A DNA stretch of 64,000 nt from contig JAWSVB010000017.1 of NCBI GenBank assembly GCA_033852135.1, positions 98,814 to 162,813 on the forward strand. Reading direction: 5' to 3'. A program made the position numbers and the translations under genes. The stretch's first letter is position 1, and each line of letters starts with the position of its first letter. The notes under the pieces are model-generated. The model made no database searches, was not told where the DNA came from, and worked only from the letters and a program-made list of their open reading frames with translations. Below, piece by piece: positions 9,361 to 17,771 of the stretch. Source of the DNA: QZLE01 sp033852135. Lineage in GTDB: Bacteria; Pseudomonadota; Gammaproteobacteria; QZLD01.

Positions 9361-9491
9361 ATAGTTGACGCAGGCTTTTTTAAATTAGTGAAAATTGTTG
9401 TTGTTATAACTGATGGTTGTTTGAAGTGGTAAAAGCGTTTAGCATTACCCGCAACTATGTCATAAATTCAGAAACTAAAACGGAGTAAGCT

Positions 9492-10685
9492 ATGGCTTGG
9501 AATGAGCCTGGAAACGGTAGCGGAAAAGACAAAGACCCTTGGGGTCAAAAGAATAATAACCAAGGACCACCTGACCTGGATGAAGTATTTAAAAACATCA
9601 TGAATAAGGTTAGTGGATTTTTTGGTGGTAGCTCTCATGGTGGAGGAATACTTATAGCGCTAGCAATTGTAATTGCTATAGCGGGATATGCTTATTCCGG
9701 CTTTTATATTGTTGAAGAGGGAAATGAAGGTGTAGTTCTTCGCTTCGGACAATATCATGAAACAACTAAGCCAGGTTTACGTTGGGCTCCAAAGTTTATT
9801 GATACTGTTGAGATGGTTGATATTGCGAATGTTCGTTATCAAGAGATAGGATTTACCACTCTTGGATCTGGCAGAGCAAAAACCAATGAGGGTGAATCCC
9901 TGATGTTGACTCAAGATGAGAACATCGTGGATGTACGCCTTACAGTACAATTTATCGCTAAAGACTCGAAAGAGTTTGCTCTGAATGTAAGAAACCCAAC
10001 CTTAACCCTCAAAGAAGTTACTGAAAGTGCTCTGCGTGAAGTTGTTGGAAGTAGCAAGATGGATGATGTCTTAACCGAGGGGCGTGTAGCAATAGCGCAA
10101 AAAACCAAGGAAAAGATTCAAGCAACTCTTGATTCTTACAAAACGGGAATCCTGGTAAATAGTGTTAATTTCCAAGATGTTCAGCCTCCAGAGCAGGTGC
10201 AGGATGCATTTGCAGATGCCATTAAGGCGCGTGAGGATAAAGAGCGTTTAATTAATAATGCTAATGCCTACAAAAACCAGGTTATCCCTAAAGCTAAAGG
10301 TGAAAGTGCACGTTTAACTCAAGATGCTGAAGGTTATAAAGCTCGAGTAGTTGAGTCAGCGCAGGGTGAGGCTGATAGATTCCTAGCGCTGCTTAAAGAG
10401 TACCAAAAGGCTCCAGAGGTAACTCGTGAGAGGATGTACCTTAGCGCCATGGGCGAAATAATGGATAATTCCAGTAAGGTGATGGTTGATGTTGAAGGTG
10501 GTAACAATATTTTCTACATCCCTTTAGAAAAAGGAAATCTACAGAAGTCAAAGAAGAGAGGGATGGATAAGATCGTAGAAGATATTATTGCCCCAGCTGC
10601 ACCAGCAGCTGTATATGGATCATCAAATGGTGATTCAAGAACAACTTCTCGTAGTAGCAGAAGTAGAAATGAGAGGAGTCGATAA
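9492..10685 (+). CDS. hflK: FtsH protease regulator HflK
   Basis: A 397-residue SPFH/band-7 protein that assembles with HflC into the large cage around the FtsH protease at the inner membrane. It has a Gly/Asn-rich cytoplasmic N-terminus (PGNGSGKDKDPWG), one membrane helix at about 53-72 and a periplasmic SPFH domain (EGVVLRFGQYHETTKPGLRW). A long Glu/Ala/Lys-rich coiled coil (KAKGESARLTQDAEGYKARV) follows. The Ser/Arg-rich tail is short and low in complexity. A GGAG site precedes the ATG. The stop overlaps the start of hflC as TAATG, implying translational coupling. Confidence 0.96.
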   Translation: MAWNEPGNGSGKDKDPWGQKNNNQGPPDLDEVFKNIMNKVSGFFGGSSHGGGILIALAIVIAIAGYAYSGFYIVEEGNEGVVLRFGQYHETTKPGLRWAPKFIDTVEMVDIANVRYQEIGFTTLGSGRAKTNEGESLMLTQDENIVDVRLTVQFIAKDSKEFALNVRNPTLTLKEVTESALREVVGSSKMDDVLTEGRVAIAQKTKEKIQATLDSYKTGILVNSVNFQDVQPPEQVQDAFADAIKAREDKERLINNANAYKNQVIPKAKGESARLTQDAEGYKARVVESAQGEADRFLALLKEYQKAPEVTRERMYLSAMGEIMDNSSKVMVDVEGGNNIFYIPLEKGNLQKSKKRGMDKIVEDIIAPAAPAAVYGSSNGDSRTTSRSSRSRNERSR

Positions 10686-11554
10686 TGGGTAAGAAATCAA
10701 TAGTATTTATCGTATTCGTAATCATTACAGGTTTAGTAGTAAATGCTTCCGTATTTACCGTATCAGAGAAAGAAGTAGCGATTAAATTTAAGTTTGGTGA
10801 AATTGTACGCAGTGACTACAAACCAGGCATCCACTTCATGATTCCAGTTGTTAATGAGGTGAAAAAATTTGATGCCAGACTTTTATTGCTTGATGCGAAG
10901 CCAGAGAGATTCCTGACAAAAGAGAAGAAAAACGTGATCGTAGATGCGTTTGTAAAGTGGAAAATTATCGATCCATTTCTTTTCTACACCAAGGTTAGGG
11001 GTTCTGAAGAGCAAGCAAGTATCCGTTTAAGTCAAATTGTTCAAGGTGGTTTGCGTGATCAGTTTGGTGAGCGAGAGATTCAAGAAGTAGTTTCCGGAGA
11101 GCGTGCTGGAATTATGTCATTTATCACCGAAGAAGCAGATACAGCAGCAAGAGATTTTGGTATTCGCGTAGTAGATGTGAGAATCAAGCGTATCGATCTA
11201 CCTCCTCAAGTTAGTGATTCTGTATATCGCAGAATGCGTGCTGATCGTGCCAAGGTAGCAAGTGAGCTACGTGCGCAAGGTGGCGAAGAAGCGGAAGTTA
11301 TTCGCTCAGAAGCAGATAAACAACGTACTGTTATTCTTGCTGAAGCATATAGAGATGCGGAGCGTATTCGTGGTGATGGCGATGCAAAATCTACAGAGAC
11401 TTATGCAAAAGCCTTTGGTAAAGATAAAGAGTTTTATTCGTTTACTAAAAGTTTAGAGGCATATAAAAAATCATTCTCTAATAAAGACGATATGATTGTG
11501 ATTCAACCAGATTCTGAGTTCTTTAAATATTTTGGATCAACCAAGGCTAAATAG
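10685..11554 (+). CDS. hflC: FtsH protease regulator HflC
   Basis: A 289-residue partner of HflK. One N-terminal membrane helix (about 5-22) is followed by the SPFH domain (VSEKEVAIKFKFGEIVRSDYKPGIHFMIP) and a helical region (RAKVASELRAQGGEEAEVIRSEADKQ in outline). The C-terminal segment GDGDAKSTETYAKAFGKDKEFYSFTKSLEAY is characteristic of HflC. Its first A overlaps the hflK stop codon. Together the two form the conserved hflX-hflK-hflC unit that modulates membrane-protein quality control by FtsH. Confidence 0.96.
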   Translation: MGKKSIVFIVFVIITGLVVNASVFTVSEKEVAIKFKFGEIVRSDYKPGIHFMIPVVNEVKKFDARLLLLDAKPERFLTKEKKNVIVDAFVKWKIIDPFLFYTKVRGSEEQASIRLSQIVQGGLRDQFGEREIQEVVSGERAGIMSFITEEADTAARDFGIRVVDVRIKRIDLPPQVSDSVYRRMRADRAKVASELRAQGGEEAEVIRSEADKQRTVILAEAYRDAERIRGDGDAKSTETYAKAFGKDKEFYSFTKSLEAYKKSFSNKDDMIVIQPDSEFFKYFGSTKAK

Positions 11555-11590
11555 TCTTAGGTTATCTTAATATTTGGATGCAAGAACCTG

Positions 11591-11776
11591 ATGTGGGAAT
11601 CGATAATTACGGCGCTGGCATTGATGATGGTGTTCGAAGGTATAATGCCTTTTATATCACCATCGGCGATGCGCAAAGCCTTGCTCCAGATTTTGCAGCT
11701 AAGTGATGGCACCATCAGAGCAATTGGTGCCGCAGCGATGCTTTCAGGGCTGGTATTGATTTTCCTAGTAAAGTAA
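11591..11776 (+). CDS. DUF2065 small inner-membrane protein
   Basis: A 61-residue protein made of two hydrophobic helices (about 3-21 and 42-60) around the conserved FEGIMPFISPSAMRKALLQI core of the DUF2065 (YjeT-like) family. Its function is unknown to me. It is almost always found between hflC and hisZ or purA, as here, 36 bp after hflC. The ribosome binding site is weak, which suggests dependence on upstream translation. Confidence 0.9.
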   Translation: MWESIITALALMMVFEGIMPFISPSAMRKALLQILQLSDGTIRAIGAAAMLSGLVLIFLVK

Positions 11777-11837
11777 TCGTTTAGATATACCAGTTAAACA
11801 GTTTGATTTTGTAAAAACGACGGCAAATAGAAAGAAC

Positions 11838-13058
11838 ATGTCAAAAAGCACTATTTTTAAGAATAACGCCTGGATGTTACCTGAAGGGATGGAAGAGCTT
11901 CTTCCTGCAGAGGCCATACAACTAGAGCAGTTAAGACGCAATTTGTTGGATCATTTTTCATCTTGGGGCTATGACTTAGTTATTCCTCCGTTTGTAGAGT
12001 ATTTGGATTCGTTATTATCCGGTACTGGAAATGATCTTGATCTGCAGACATATAAAGTCATTGATCAAAATAATGGTCGTATGATGGGTGTGCGTTCTGA
12101 TATGACGCCACAAGTATGTCGCATAGATTCACATCAGCTAAATAAAGAAGAGCCAACGCGCCTGTGTTACATGGGTACTGTGCTGCATACAAAATCTGAC
12201 GGTTTTGCCGGTACCAGAAGCCCAATGCAGTTCGGTGTTGAGTTATTTGGCTATGGTGGTTCTGATGCCGATGCTGAAGTTATGGCTCTAATGTGTAACA
12301 CCCTTTCTCATGCAGGGGTAAATGATTTTTACCTAGATCTTGGTCATGTTGGCATCTATCGTGGATTAGCTAAACAAGCTGGCTTAACTGATGAGCAAGA
12401 ACACTACCTTTTCGATGCAATGCAGCGCAAAGCTATCCCAGAAATTGAACAATTACTGCAGGATTTTGCAATTAAATCGCCAGAAAAAGAGATGCTATCT
12501 GGCCTTGCAATGCTAAATGGCGGTGATGAAGTATTAATTGAAGCAGTTTCTGTTTTAGAAGCAGCTAATGATGAGGTAAAATCTGCACTGGATAATTTGG
12601 GTGCTATTTGCATGAACCTACGTGAACAGGTTCCTGGCGTTGATATCCATTTTGATCTGGCTGAACTGCGTGGCTACCACTATCAAACAGGTGTGGTTTT
12701 TGCTGCATTTGTTCCTGGAAAAGGGCAAGAGATTGCACGTGGCGGACGTTATGATGAGATTGGTCAAGTATTTGGCAAAGCTCGTCCAGCAACTGGATTT
12801 AGCTCAGATTTGAAGGCTATTTTGCAATTGTCTTCAAACTGTCAAAAACAAGAGAGTAAAAATATCTTTGCTCCGCGAGAAGTTTTTGCTTCAAGCAAAG
12901 ATAGAGAAGGTCTGCAAAAAATAATTGCCGATCTAAGATCATCTGGTGAGCGAGTAATCGTAGAGCTTGAGGATCAACAAGGTGATGCAGCGGCAATGGG
13001 ATGTGACCGCATAATTGTTAAGCAGGATGATGATTGGGTGGTTGAGGCTATAAGCTAG
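11838..13058 (+). CDS. hisZ: ATP phosphoribosyltransferase regulatory subunit HisZ
   Basis: A 406-residue paralogue of histidyl-tRNA synthetase that activates short-form HisG in the first step of histidine synthesis. The class II synthetase-like core is visible: WMLPEGMEELLPAEA at the N-terminus, MMGVRSDMTPQVCRI (motif 2 region), FDLAELRGYHYQTGVVFAAF, and ARGGRYDEIGQVFG (motif 3 region). The anticodon-binding domain of true HisRS is missing, as expected. Its position just upstream of purA is the conserved gammaproteobacterial arrangement. Confidence 0.95.
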   Translation: MSKSTIFKNNAWMLPEGMEELLPAEAIQLEQLRRNLLDHFSSWGYDLVIPPFVEYLDSLLSGTGNDLDLQTYKVIDQNNGRMMGVRSDMTPQVCRIDSHQLNKEEPTRLCYMGTVLHTKSDGFAGTRSPMQFGVELFGYGGSDADAEVMALMCNTLSHAGVNDFYLDLGHVGIYRGLAKQAGLTDEQEHYLFDAMQRKAIPEIEQLLQDFAIKSPEKEMLSGLAMLNGGDEVLIEAVSVLEAANDEVKSALDNLGAICMNLREQVPGVDIHFDLAELRGYHYQTGVVFAAFVPGKGQEIARGGRYDEIGQVFGKARPATGFSSDLKAILQLSSNCQKQESKNIFAPREVFASSKDREGLQKIIADLRSSGERVIVELEDQQGDAAAMGCDRIIVKQDDDWVVEAIS

Positions 13059-13147
13059 TAGTTTAATACTGGTTTTAGATAGTTCTGGCTTGTGTGAATT
13101 TGAACGTTAACGGTTAATCCTAAAAAACTGTTGTTTTGGAAAAGAAG

Positions 13148-14449
13148 ATGGCGAAAAATATTGTTGTAATTGGTACCCAATGGGGTGATGAAGGTAAAGG
13201 CAAGGTTGTAGACCTGCTAACCGATAGAGTATCCGCAGTAGTGCGCTTTCAAGGCGGGCATAACGCTGGACACACCCTAGTTATTGACGGCAATAAAACT
13301 GTATTACACCTTATTCCATCAGGAATCTTGCGTGAAGATGTTAAATGTTTAGTTGGTAATGGCGTAGTTGTATCGCTGCCAGCTCTTGCAAAAGAGATCA
13401 CCATGCTGGAAGAGAACGGAGTTCCTGTTCGTGAAAGACTACTTCTTAGTGATTCATGCCCAGTAATTCTCCCTTCCCATATAGCACTTGACCAAGCACG
13501 TGAAAAAGCGCGTGGTAGCAAAGCTATCGGAACAACCGGTAGAGGCATTGGCCCAGCATATGAAGATAAAGTATCGCGTCGTGGCATCCGTATCTCAGAT
13601 CTGTATAACCGTGAGTTTCTTGAAACAAGACTGCAAGAGCTACTAAAGTTTCATAACTTTCAGCTGACAGAATATTTCAAAACAGAAGCAGTAAGCTACG
13701 AAGAGACGCTAGAAGAGCTACTAAAATACGCTGAAGATTTCAAAGACCTAGTGGCAGACGTATCTGCTCTTATCTATGAAGTGAACCAAAAAGATGAAAA
13801 TATCATGTTCGAAGGTGCACAAGGTGCGCTACTAGATATCGATCATGGCACATTCCCATTTGTAACATCATCAAATACAACAGCTGGTGCAGCGACTGTA
13901 GGTAGTGGTGTTGGCCCAGGGATGTTGCACTATGTACTTGGTATCACCAAGGCATATACCACCAGAGTTGGTGCAGGCCCATTCCCAACAGAACTATTTG
14001 ATGAAACTGGCGCCCAGCTAGCAAAAGTGGGGCACGAGTTTGGCTCAACAACAGGGCGTCCACGTCGCTGTGGTTGGTTTGATGCCATCTCACTAAAACG
14101 CTCCGCGCAAGTTAATGGTGTATCTGGATTCTGTATCACCAAGCTAGATGTTCTTGATGGACATGACGTAGTTAAAATCTGCGTAGCTTACAAATGTAAA
14201 GAAACAGGTAAAGAATACAATATCTCACCAAACGGCGCAGCGCTGCTAGATTCTTGTGAGCCAGTATATGTAGAGATCCCAGGTTGGACCGATTCAACCG
14301 TAGGTGTCGATAACTATGATGACCTACCAGAAAATGCCAAGGCGTATCTGAAGAAGATCGAAGAGATTACTGGGATTCCGGTGGATATTATTTCTACTGG
14401 GCCGGATCGTAGAGATACCATTGTCCTTAGAGACCCATTCGACGCTTAA
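13148..14449 (+). CDS. purA: adenylosuccinate synthetase
   Basis: GTP-dependent enzyme joining IMP and aspartate to adenylosuccinate, the first committed step to AMP. GTQWGDEGKGKVVDLL (P-loop with catalytic Asp), GGHNAGHT (catalytic His), KAIGTTGRGIGPAYEDK, TRVGAGPFPTE and TKLDVLDG are all present. The frame extends upstream to a TTG at 13136, but MAKNIVVIG from the ATG at 13148, preceded by GGAAAAGAAG, is the usual N-terminus (433 residues). It ends the housekeeping run; rnr, its usual near neighbour, is displaced 4.5 kb by accessory genes. Confidence 0.97.
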   Translation: MAKNIVVIGTQWGDEGKGKVVDLLTDRVSAVVRFQGGHNAGHTLVIDGNKTVLHLIPSGILREDVKCLVGNGVVVSLPALAKEITMLEENGVPVRERLLLSDSCPVILPSHIALDQAREKARGSKAIGTTGRGIGPAYEDKVSRRGIRISDLYNREFLETRLQELLKFHNFQLTEYFKTEAVSYEETLEELLKYAEDFKDLVADVSALIYEVNQKDENIMFEGAQGALLDIDHGTFPFVTSSNTTAGAATVGSGVGPGMLHYVLGITKAYTTRVGAGPFPTELFDETGAQLAKVGHEFGSTTGRPRRCGWFDAISLKRSAQVNGVSGFCITKLDVLDGHDVVKICVAYKCKETGKEYNISPNGAALLDSCEPVYVEIPGWTDSTVGVDNYDDLPENAKAYLKKIEEITGIPVDIISTGPDRRDTIVLRDPFDA

Positions 14450-14458
14450 TTCGCACCT

Positions 14459-14557
14459 ATTTCCCCGAATACTGCGTTGTAGTTGTTAATTTATTTCGGT
14501 CATTTACTATTCGTAAACTCCCTAATAAATTAACAACTACGTCTTGTCTTCGAGAAA
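14459..14557. repeat. long-hairpin repeat, copy A
   Basis: Arms GTAGTTGTTAATTTATT (14479-14495) and AATAAATTAACAACTAC (14524-14540) are perfect complements over 17 bp. An inner TTTAC/GTAAA stem sits in the loop, and outer TTTCCCCGAA pairs imperfectly with TTCGAGAAAA. The same framework (CGAATACTGCGTT, TTTACT, GTAAACTCCCT, CTTGTCTT) recurs near 14.7, 52.2 and 53.3 kb. The 477-bp stretch from purA to the PEP-CTERM gene holds this copy, a partial copy and no gene that I can see. Confidence 0.75.
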
Positions 14558-14704
14558 ATATTTCACGAATTAGTGGGGGTATCATTTTTCTAGTAAGATC
14601 TAGCTAAAAAATTCTCACTTATAAAGTTGTAAGCTCAACATATTTTTAACGCCTTGCGCCTTGAAAAATCTGCGCTCATGACGCTTTAAAATTCAACAAG
14701 TCTG

Positions 14705-14763
14705 TTTCCCCGAATACTACGTAATAGTTATTGATTTATTTCGGTAATTTACTATTCATAAAT
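14705..14763. repeat. long-hairpin repeat, copy B (left half only)
   Basis: TTTCCCCGAATACTACGTA, then TTGATTTATTTCGGTAATTT and ACTATTCATAAA closely follow the left arm and loop of copy A at 14.46 kb. The right arm is absent, so this is a truncated copy. Confidence 0.65.
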
Positions 14764-14827
14764 GGCAAACCGTTCTTTTATAGTGTCTAGTTATTTTACA
14801 GTTAGTGTGTGCTTTTTAGGCTAAAAG

Positions 14828-14843
14828 TGGAATTAGTTGTGCT
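14828..14843 (+). promoter_or_regulatory. possible sigma-54 promoter of the PEP-CTERM gene
   Basis: TGGAATTAGTTGTGCT has GG and GC separated by exactly 10 nt, as in -24/-12 elements, though it departs from TGGCAC at several positions. PEP-CTERM genes are known to be RpoN-dependent in some floc-forming bacteria, which makes it plausible. A TATAAA-containing sigma-70-like alternative lies about 30 bp downstream. Confidence 0.3.
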
Positions 14844-14926
14844 AAAGCAATGTGTTATGGTGTGTGGTATAAAATATGCTTAATACTGTCAGAAATAAAC
14901 TTAGTTGATTTAAACAAAAGGATAAG

Positions 14927-15550
14927 ATGATGGGATTGAAATATTTGAGCGCAATACCTGCACTTTTACTTGCTACTTCAGTATCTGCTGCTGTAATAGA
15001 TATCGAGTATAAATTTGATGGTACCTCTCTTGTATCTACTAATGGCGTTGAGCTATTTGGTACAGAAATGGCTGTTGGCGATACATTGAACTTAAAATAT
15101 ACTGCTGTAGGTTCAAATTCATATTGGGATTTTTCTTCGGTTGGTAGTGAAGGCAATGTAAATCTTGGTTTTGAATACCCAGATTCTTGTGGAACTAGAT
15201 CTAGCCATGGAAGTTATAATGCTTCACTTAATGGTTCTAGTTTATTAGCTGAGAATTATTCCTCTGCAGGTCAATCATGTATTCATCTAGGTCCAGAGAA
15301 CATTGATTTTTCTTCAGTATCAATTATTGATGAGTTTTCAATTTCATACTCATTAGATTCATCATCAGCTGCTAATGATATTGTTGGCTCATATTCTGAT
15401 TCAACATGGTGGCAGGTGTGGGAACTATTTAATGGATCTATAACACCTTTTTATTATGAAGCAGACGTAGCTATCCCTGAACCTGGTAGTATAGCTTTAA
15501 TTTTACTTGGTCTAGCAGGGTTTGGTTTTTCAAGAAAAAGAAAGAGCTAA
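14927..15550 (+). CDS. PEP-CTERM sorting-domain exported protein
   Basis: A 207-residue secreted protein with a signal peptide (about residues 1-22, ending SVSAA) and a Ser/Asn/Gly-rich body of no recognised family. The C-terminal PEP-CTERM tripartite signal is clear: IPEPGS, hydrophobic helix IALILLGLAGFGF and basic SRKRKS. Such proteins are processed by an exosortase (EpsH family) during export of extracellular polysaccharide or biofilm matrix. No exosortase lies in this window, but an exosortase-associated glycosyltransferase does (near 54 kb). It is followed by its own terminator, so it is monocistronic. The start may be either of two adjacent ATGs. Confidence 0.88.
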   Translation: MMGLKYLSAIPALLLATSVSAAVIDIEYKFDGTSLVSTNGVELFGTEMAVGDTLNLKYTAVGSNSYWDFSSVGSEGNVNLGFEYPDSCGTRSSHGSYNASLNGSSLLAENYSSAGQSCIHLGPENIDFSSVSIIDEFSISYSLDSSSAANDIVGSYSDSTWWQVWELFNGSITPFYYEADVAIPEPGSIALILLGLAGFGFSRKRKS

Positions 15551-15579
15551 TATAAATTTATTTTCTATAAATATTAAAG

Positions 15580-15604
15580 CCCTAGATTTTCTAGGGTTTT
15601 TTTT
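15580..15604 (+). terminator. intrinsic terminator after the PEP-CTERM gene
   Basis: CCCTAGA and TCTAGGG pair around TTT, followed by eight T residues. It is an efficient-looking rho-independent terminator 30 bp after the stop codon. Confidence 0.9.
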
Positions 15605-15770
15605 GCCTACAGTTTATTAGCAGGAAAGCAGCTATAATTTTTAGAAAGAAGATCCCAAATATATTGATGCCAATTGAAATAGGGAAGTGCGATCTATTAA
15701 GAAGCGCCTATACTGTTATTGAAAGTACCTTACTAATAACATATTGAATTTATTTAAAGGGTAGCTGTTT

Positions 15771-16475
15771 ATGAAGTGCTTTAGAGTCATGAGTATTATA
15801 ATTTTCTCAAGTATGTTCTTGCTTAGCTGTGCATCAGATGTACCTAATAAAAGTAAAAGTTTATCGGCTAATGAACACAATATTATTGGCATTGATATCT
15901 CCAAGCACCAAGGGGAGATAAACTTTGAAAAAGTTAAAGCTGCTGGAATTAGTTATATATTTATTCGTGCTACAGATGGTATAACTTACCAAGATCCAAA
16001 TTTTAACAAGAATTTTGCATCAGCTCAGGCTGCCGGTATAACAGTTGGTGCCTACCATTTTTATGAAACTAATGATGACCCTGCAGACCAACTTAAGAAT
16101 TTTACTACTACTGTAACTTTGAAAACTGGTGATTTACCGCCAGTTATTGATATTGAGAAATTGCATAAACATGACGATGTTAAATTGACAGCAAATCTGC
16201 AGAATTTTCTTGATGGCTTAGAGAAACACTATGGTGTTAAGCCAATAATTTATACGGGGCTTAATTTTTCCAATAAGCATTTAACTGGATTTGGCAACTA
16301 TCCTCTTTGGATAGCAGAGTACGAAAGGAAAAAACTGACATTGCCAAATGGTTGGGATAAATGGACTTTTTGGCAATGGTCTCAAACTCACAGAATTTCA
16401 GGTATAGATGTAGATGTTGATGCAGACCGCTTTAATGGAGATAAAGCTAGTTTTCTTAACCTGTTAATTAAGTGA
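15771..16475 (+). CDS. GH25 lysozyme-like lipoprotein
   Basis: A 234-residue protein with a lipoprotein signal (lipobox LLSC, lipidated C20) and a glycoside hydrolase family 25 domain. The family motifs are GIDISKHQG (D42) and the catalytic region PPVIDIEKLH (D127, E129). AYHFYETND, PIIYTG, LWIAEYE and FWQWSQTHRISGIDVDVD also match. The enzyme should cleave the glycan of peptidoglycan between MurNAc and GlcNAc, probably from the periplasmic face of a membrane. It converges on the papain-like gene at 16.6 kb. It could remodel the cell's own wall or act against competitors; the sequence does not decide. Confidence 0.88.
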   Translation: MKCFRVMSIIIFSSMFLLSCASDVPNKSKSLSANEHNIIGIDISKHQGEINFEKVKAAGISYIFIRATDGITYQDPNFNKNFASAQAAGITVGAYHFYETNDDPADQLKNFTTTVTLKTGDLPPVIDIEKLHKHDDVKLTANLQNFLDGLEKHYGVKPIIYTGLNFSNKHLTGFGNYPLWIAEYERKKLTLPNGWDKWTFWQWSQTHRISGIDVDVDADRFNGDKASFLNLLIK

Positions 16476-16480
16476 TGTGA

Positions 16481-16556
16481 AATCAATGGTGTCAGAGTCT
16501 TTGATTTTACTCCTCGCTTCGCTCAGAAACCAATAGACTGCCGACCCCAGTTGATT
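16481..16556 (-). repeat. MITE-like element, copy 1
   Basis: On the minus strand it reads ATCAACTGGGGTCGGCAGT ... ATCAAAGACTCTGACACC, closely matching the element at 21271-21331 but with a different central segment. The ends are near-perfect inverted repeats containing GGGGTC and GTGTCAG. It sits immediately downstream of the lysozyme gene. Confidence 0.65.
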
Positions 16557-16566
16557 CGGCAAAACA

Positions 16567-16586
16567 TTGTCCACCAGAATGGACAA
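16567..16586. terminator. short hairpin between convergent genes
   Basis: TTGTCCA and TGGACAA pair around CCAGAA. There is no T-run. It may end transcripts of the convergent lysozyme and papain-like genes, but the evidence is limited to the stem. Confidence 0.35.
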
Positions 16587-16594
16587 CTCACTAA

Positions 16595-17599
16595 TCACTT
16601 AATTGAAATTCCATGTACCTTGGCTACGCGATATATCATCTGCCTTATAGTAAGATCCCATTTTGATAATTTATTGTCAGTTATTGCTCTTTTAAATGTA
16701 TTGTTGGTATTGCCGTAATGAAAAGTAAGTTTTTTACTTTTAGAAGCCAATGTACTAACTTTTTTAGTGTCCCACCCATCAACGACCCAAGCATTTTTGC
16801 CCCACTTTTTTGAATTTAATAGCATCCAGTCTATTATGCGATTTATTTCAGGTCCTGATTTGCCTTTGGTTTCACGTTTTGCCCTTAATATAGCTTTTTT
16901 AAATTCTGCTCCTTTGACAAGAATGGACATGGCATGTCCCTTTATCGCGGCTCCAGTATAAAAAATATCATTTTTTAACTGTCCGTAAGGCATGTTTTGA
17001 ATCATGTGACCAACATTGAGAAGGTAGAGGCTAAGCATTGAGTGCTCTTCACACTTTCCAACTCGTGATTTAGTGGTAACCATTGCAGAGGCTAATATCT
17101 TGGGCATCCTGTATGTTATAGCCCATGGTGTGGTTGTTTTTTCAAATGTCTTTGATTGTAGTTCCATCAGGCTTCTATAAGAACCGCTATTTTTTGCTTT
17201 AATATCACCCCATGGTGTCGGGATTTTTACCCAGTACTCCATGTTTTGAGTATCTAAAATTGAGAGTGACTGCAGGTGTTCTGAAAGCCTATTTTGAGCA
17301 TATATAGTTTTGTCTACTTTACCACTTACAGCTTTGGCGATATCTTTGATTTCAGGTTCATCATCGAAGAAGTTAAGTGCCCAATTACTCAAAGTTCGCA
17401 TGGTTTTGTTTTTGCCAACGGTGATATGTAGTTGCCTGAGTTGATCTTTGTATTTTTTACCATCGTTGATCTCTGCCTTGGTTTTTGGGCGTATTATGTT
17501 TTTAACTTTGTTCTTTGAAGAGGTGTTGTTAGCTGGAACAGGGGTGGGGTTTGATGTTGTTTTGCTCGTAGGCTTTTTAAAAAGGCTTAGATTTCCCAT
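16595..17599 (-). CDS. papain/transglutaminase-like Cys-His-Asp protein, paralogue 1
   Basis: A 334-residue protein of no family I can name. It has a basic, Pro/Ser/Thr-rich N-terminus without a signal peptide, then a helical region (NIIRPKT...FFDDEPEIKDIA). The C-terminal domain holds a possible catalytic triad: C183 in GKCEEH, H222 in IKGHAMSIL and D274 in AWVVDGWD. That order and spacing resemble papain-like or transglutaminase-like hydrolases and toxin deamidases, a structural inference only. It is clearly homologous to the gene at 17772-18878, sharing SYRSL, WAITYRMP, GHMIQNMPYGQLK and WDLTI-QM-YRVAK. The pair is in tandem on the minus strand, 172 bp apart. Confidence 0.7.
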   Translation of the reverse strand: MGNLSLFKKPTSKTTSNPTPVPANNTSSKNKVKNIIRPKTKAEINDGKKYKDQLRQLHITVGKNKTMRTLSNWALNFFDDEPEIKDIAKAVSGKVDKTIYAQNRLSEHLQSLSILDTQNMEYWVKIPTPWGDIKAKNSGSYRSLMELQSKTFEKTTTPWAITYRMPKILASAMVTTKSRVGKCEEHSMLSLYLLNVGHMIQNMPYGQLKNDIFYTGAAIKGHAMSILVKGAEFKKAILRAKRETKGKSGPEINRIIDWMLLNSKKWGKNAWVVDGWDTKKVSTLASKSKKLTFHYGNTNNTFKRAITDNKLSKWDLTIRQMIYRVAKVHGISIK

Positions 17600-17742
17600 G
17601 TATTATCGTTTTATCCGTATAGAAATTGAGTAAATGGTGTGATTATTTATAAGCTACTTGAATAACCTAGAAAACTGATAAAATAATATTGGCAGAGATG
17701 AATATTTTAGAACCTTTAGTCAGTATGTGCAAAAACTTAAAC

Positions 17743-17764
17743 ATTTTCCACTCGAGTGGAAAAT
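17743..17764. repeat. perfect 22-bp palindrome
   Basis: The arm ATTTTCCACTC is followed immediately by its exact complement. It lies 8 bp past the stop of paralogue 2, so on the minus strand it could act as a terminator; a loose T-rich stretch follows. An operator role for paralogue 1 is also possible. Confidence 0.5.
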
Positions 17765-17771
17765 TGACGTA

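Noticed and set aside
14842..15156. 104-codon minus-strand frame over the PEP-CTERM gene
   Set aside because: It is antisense to a gene with a clear signal peptide and sorting tail.
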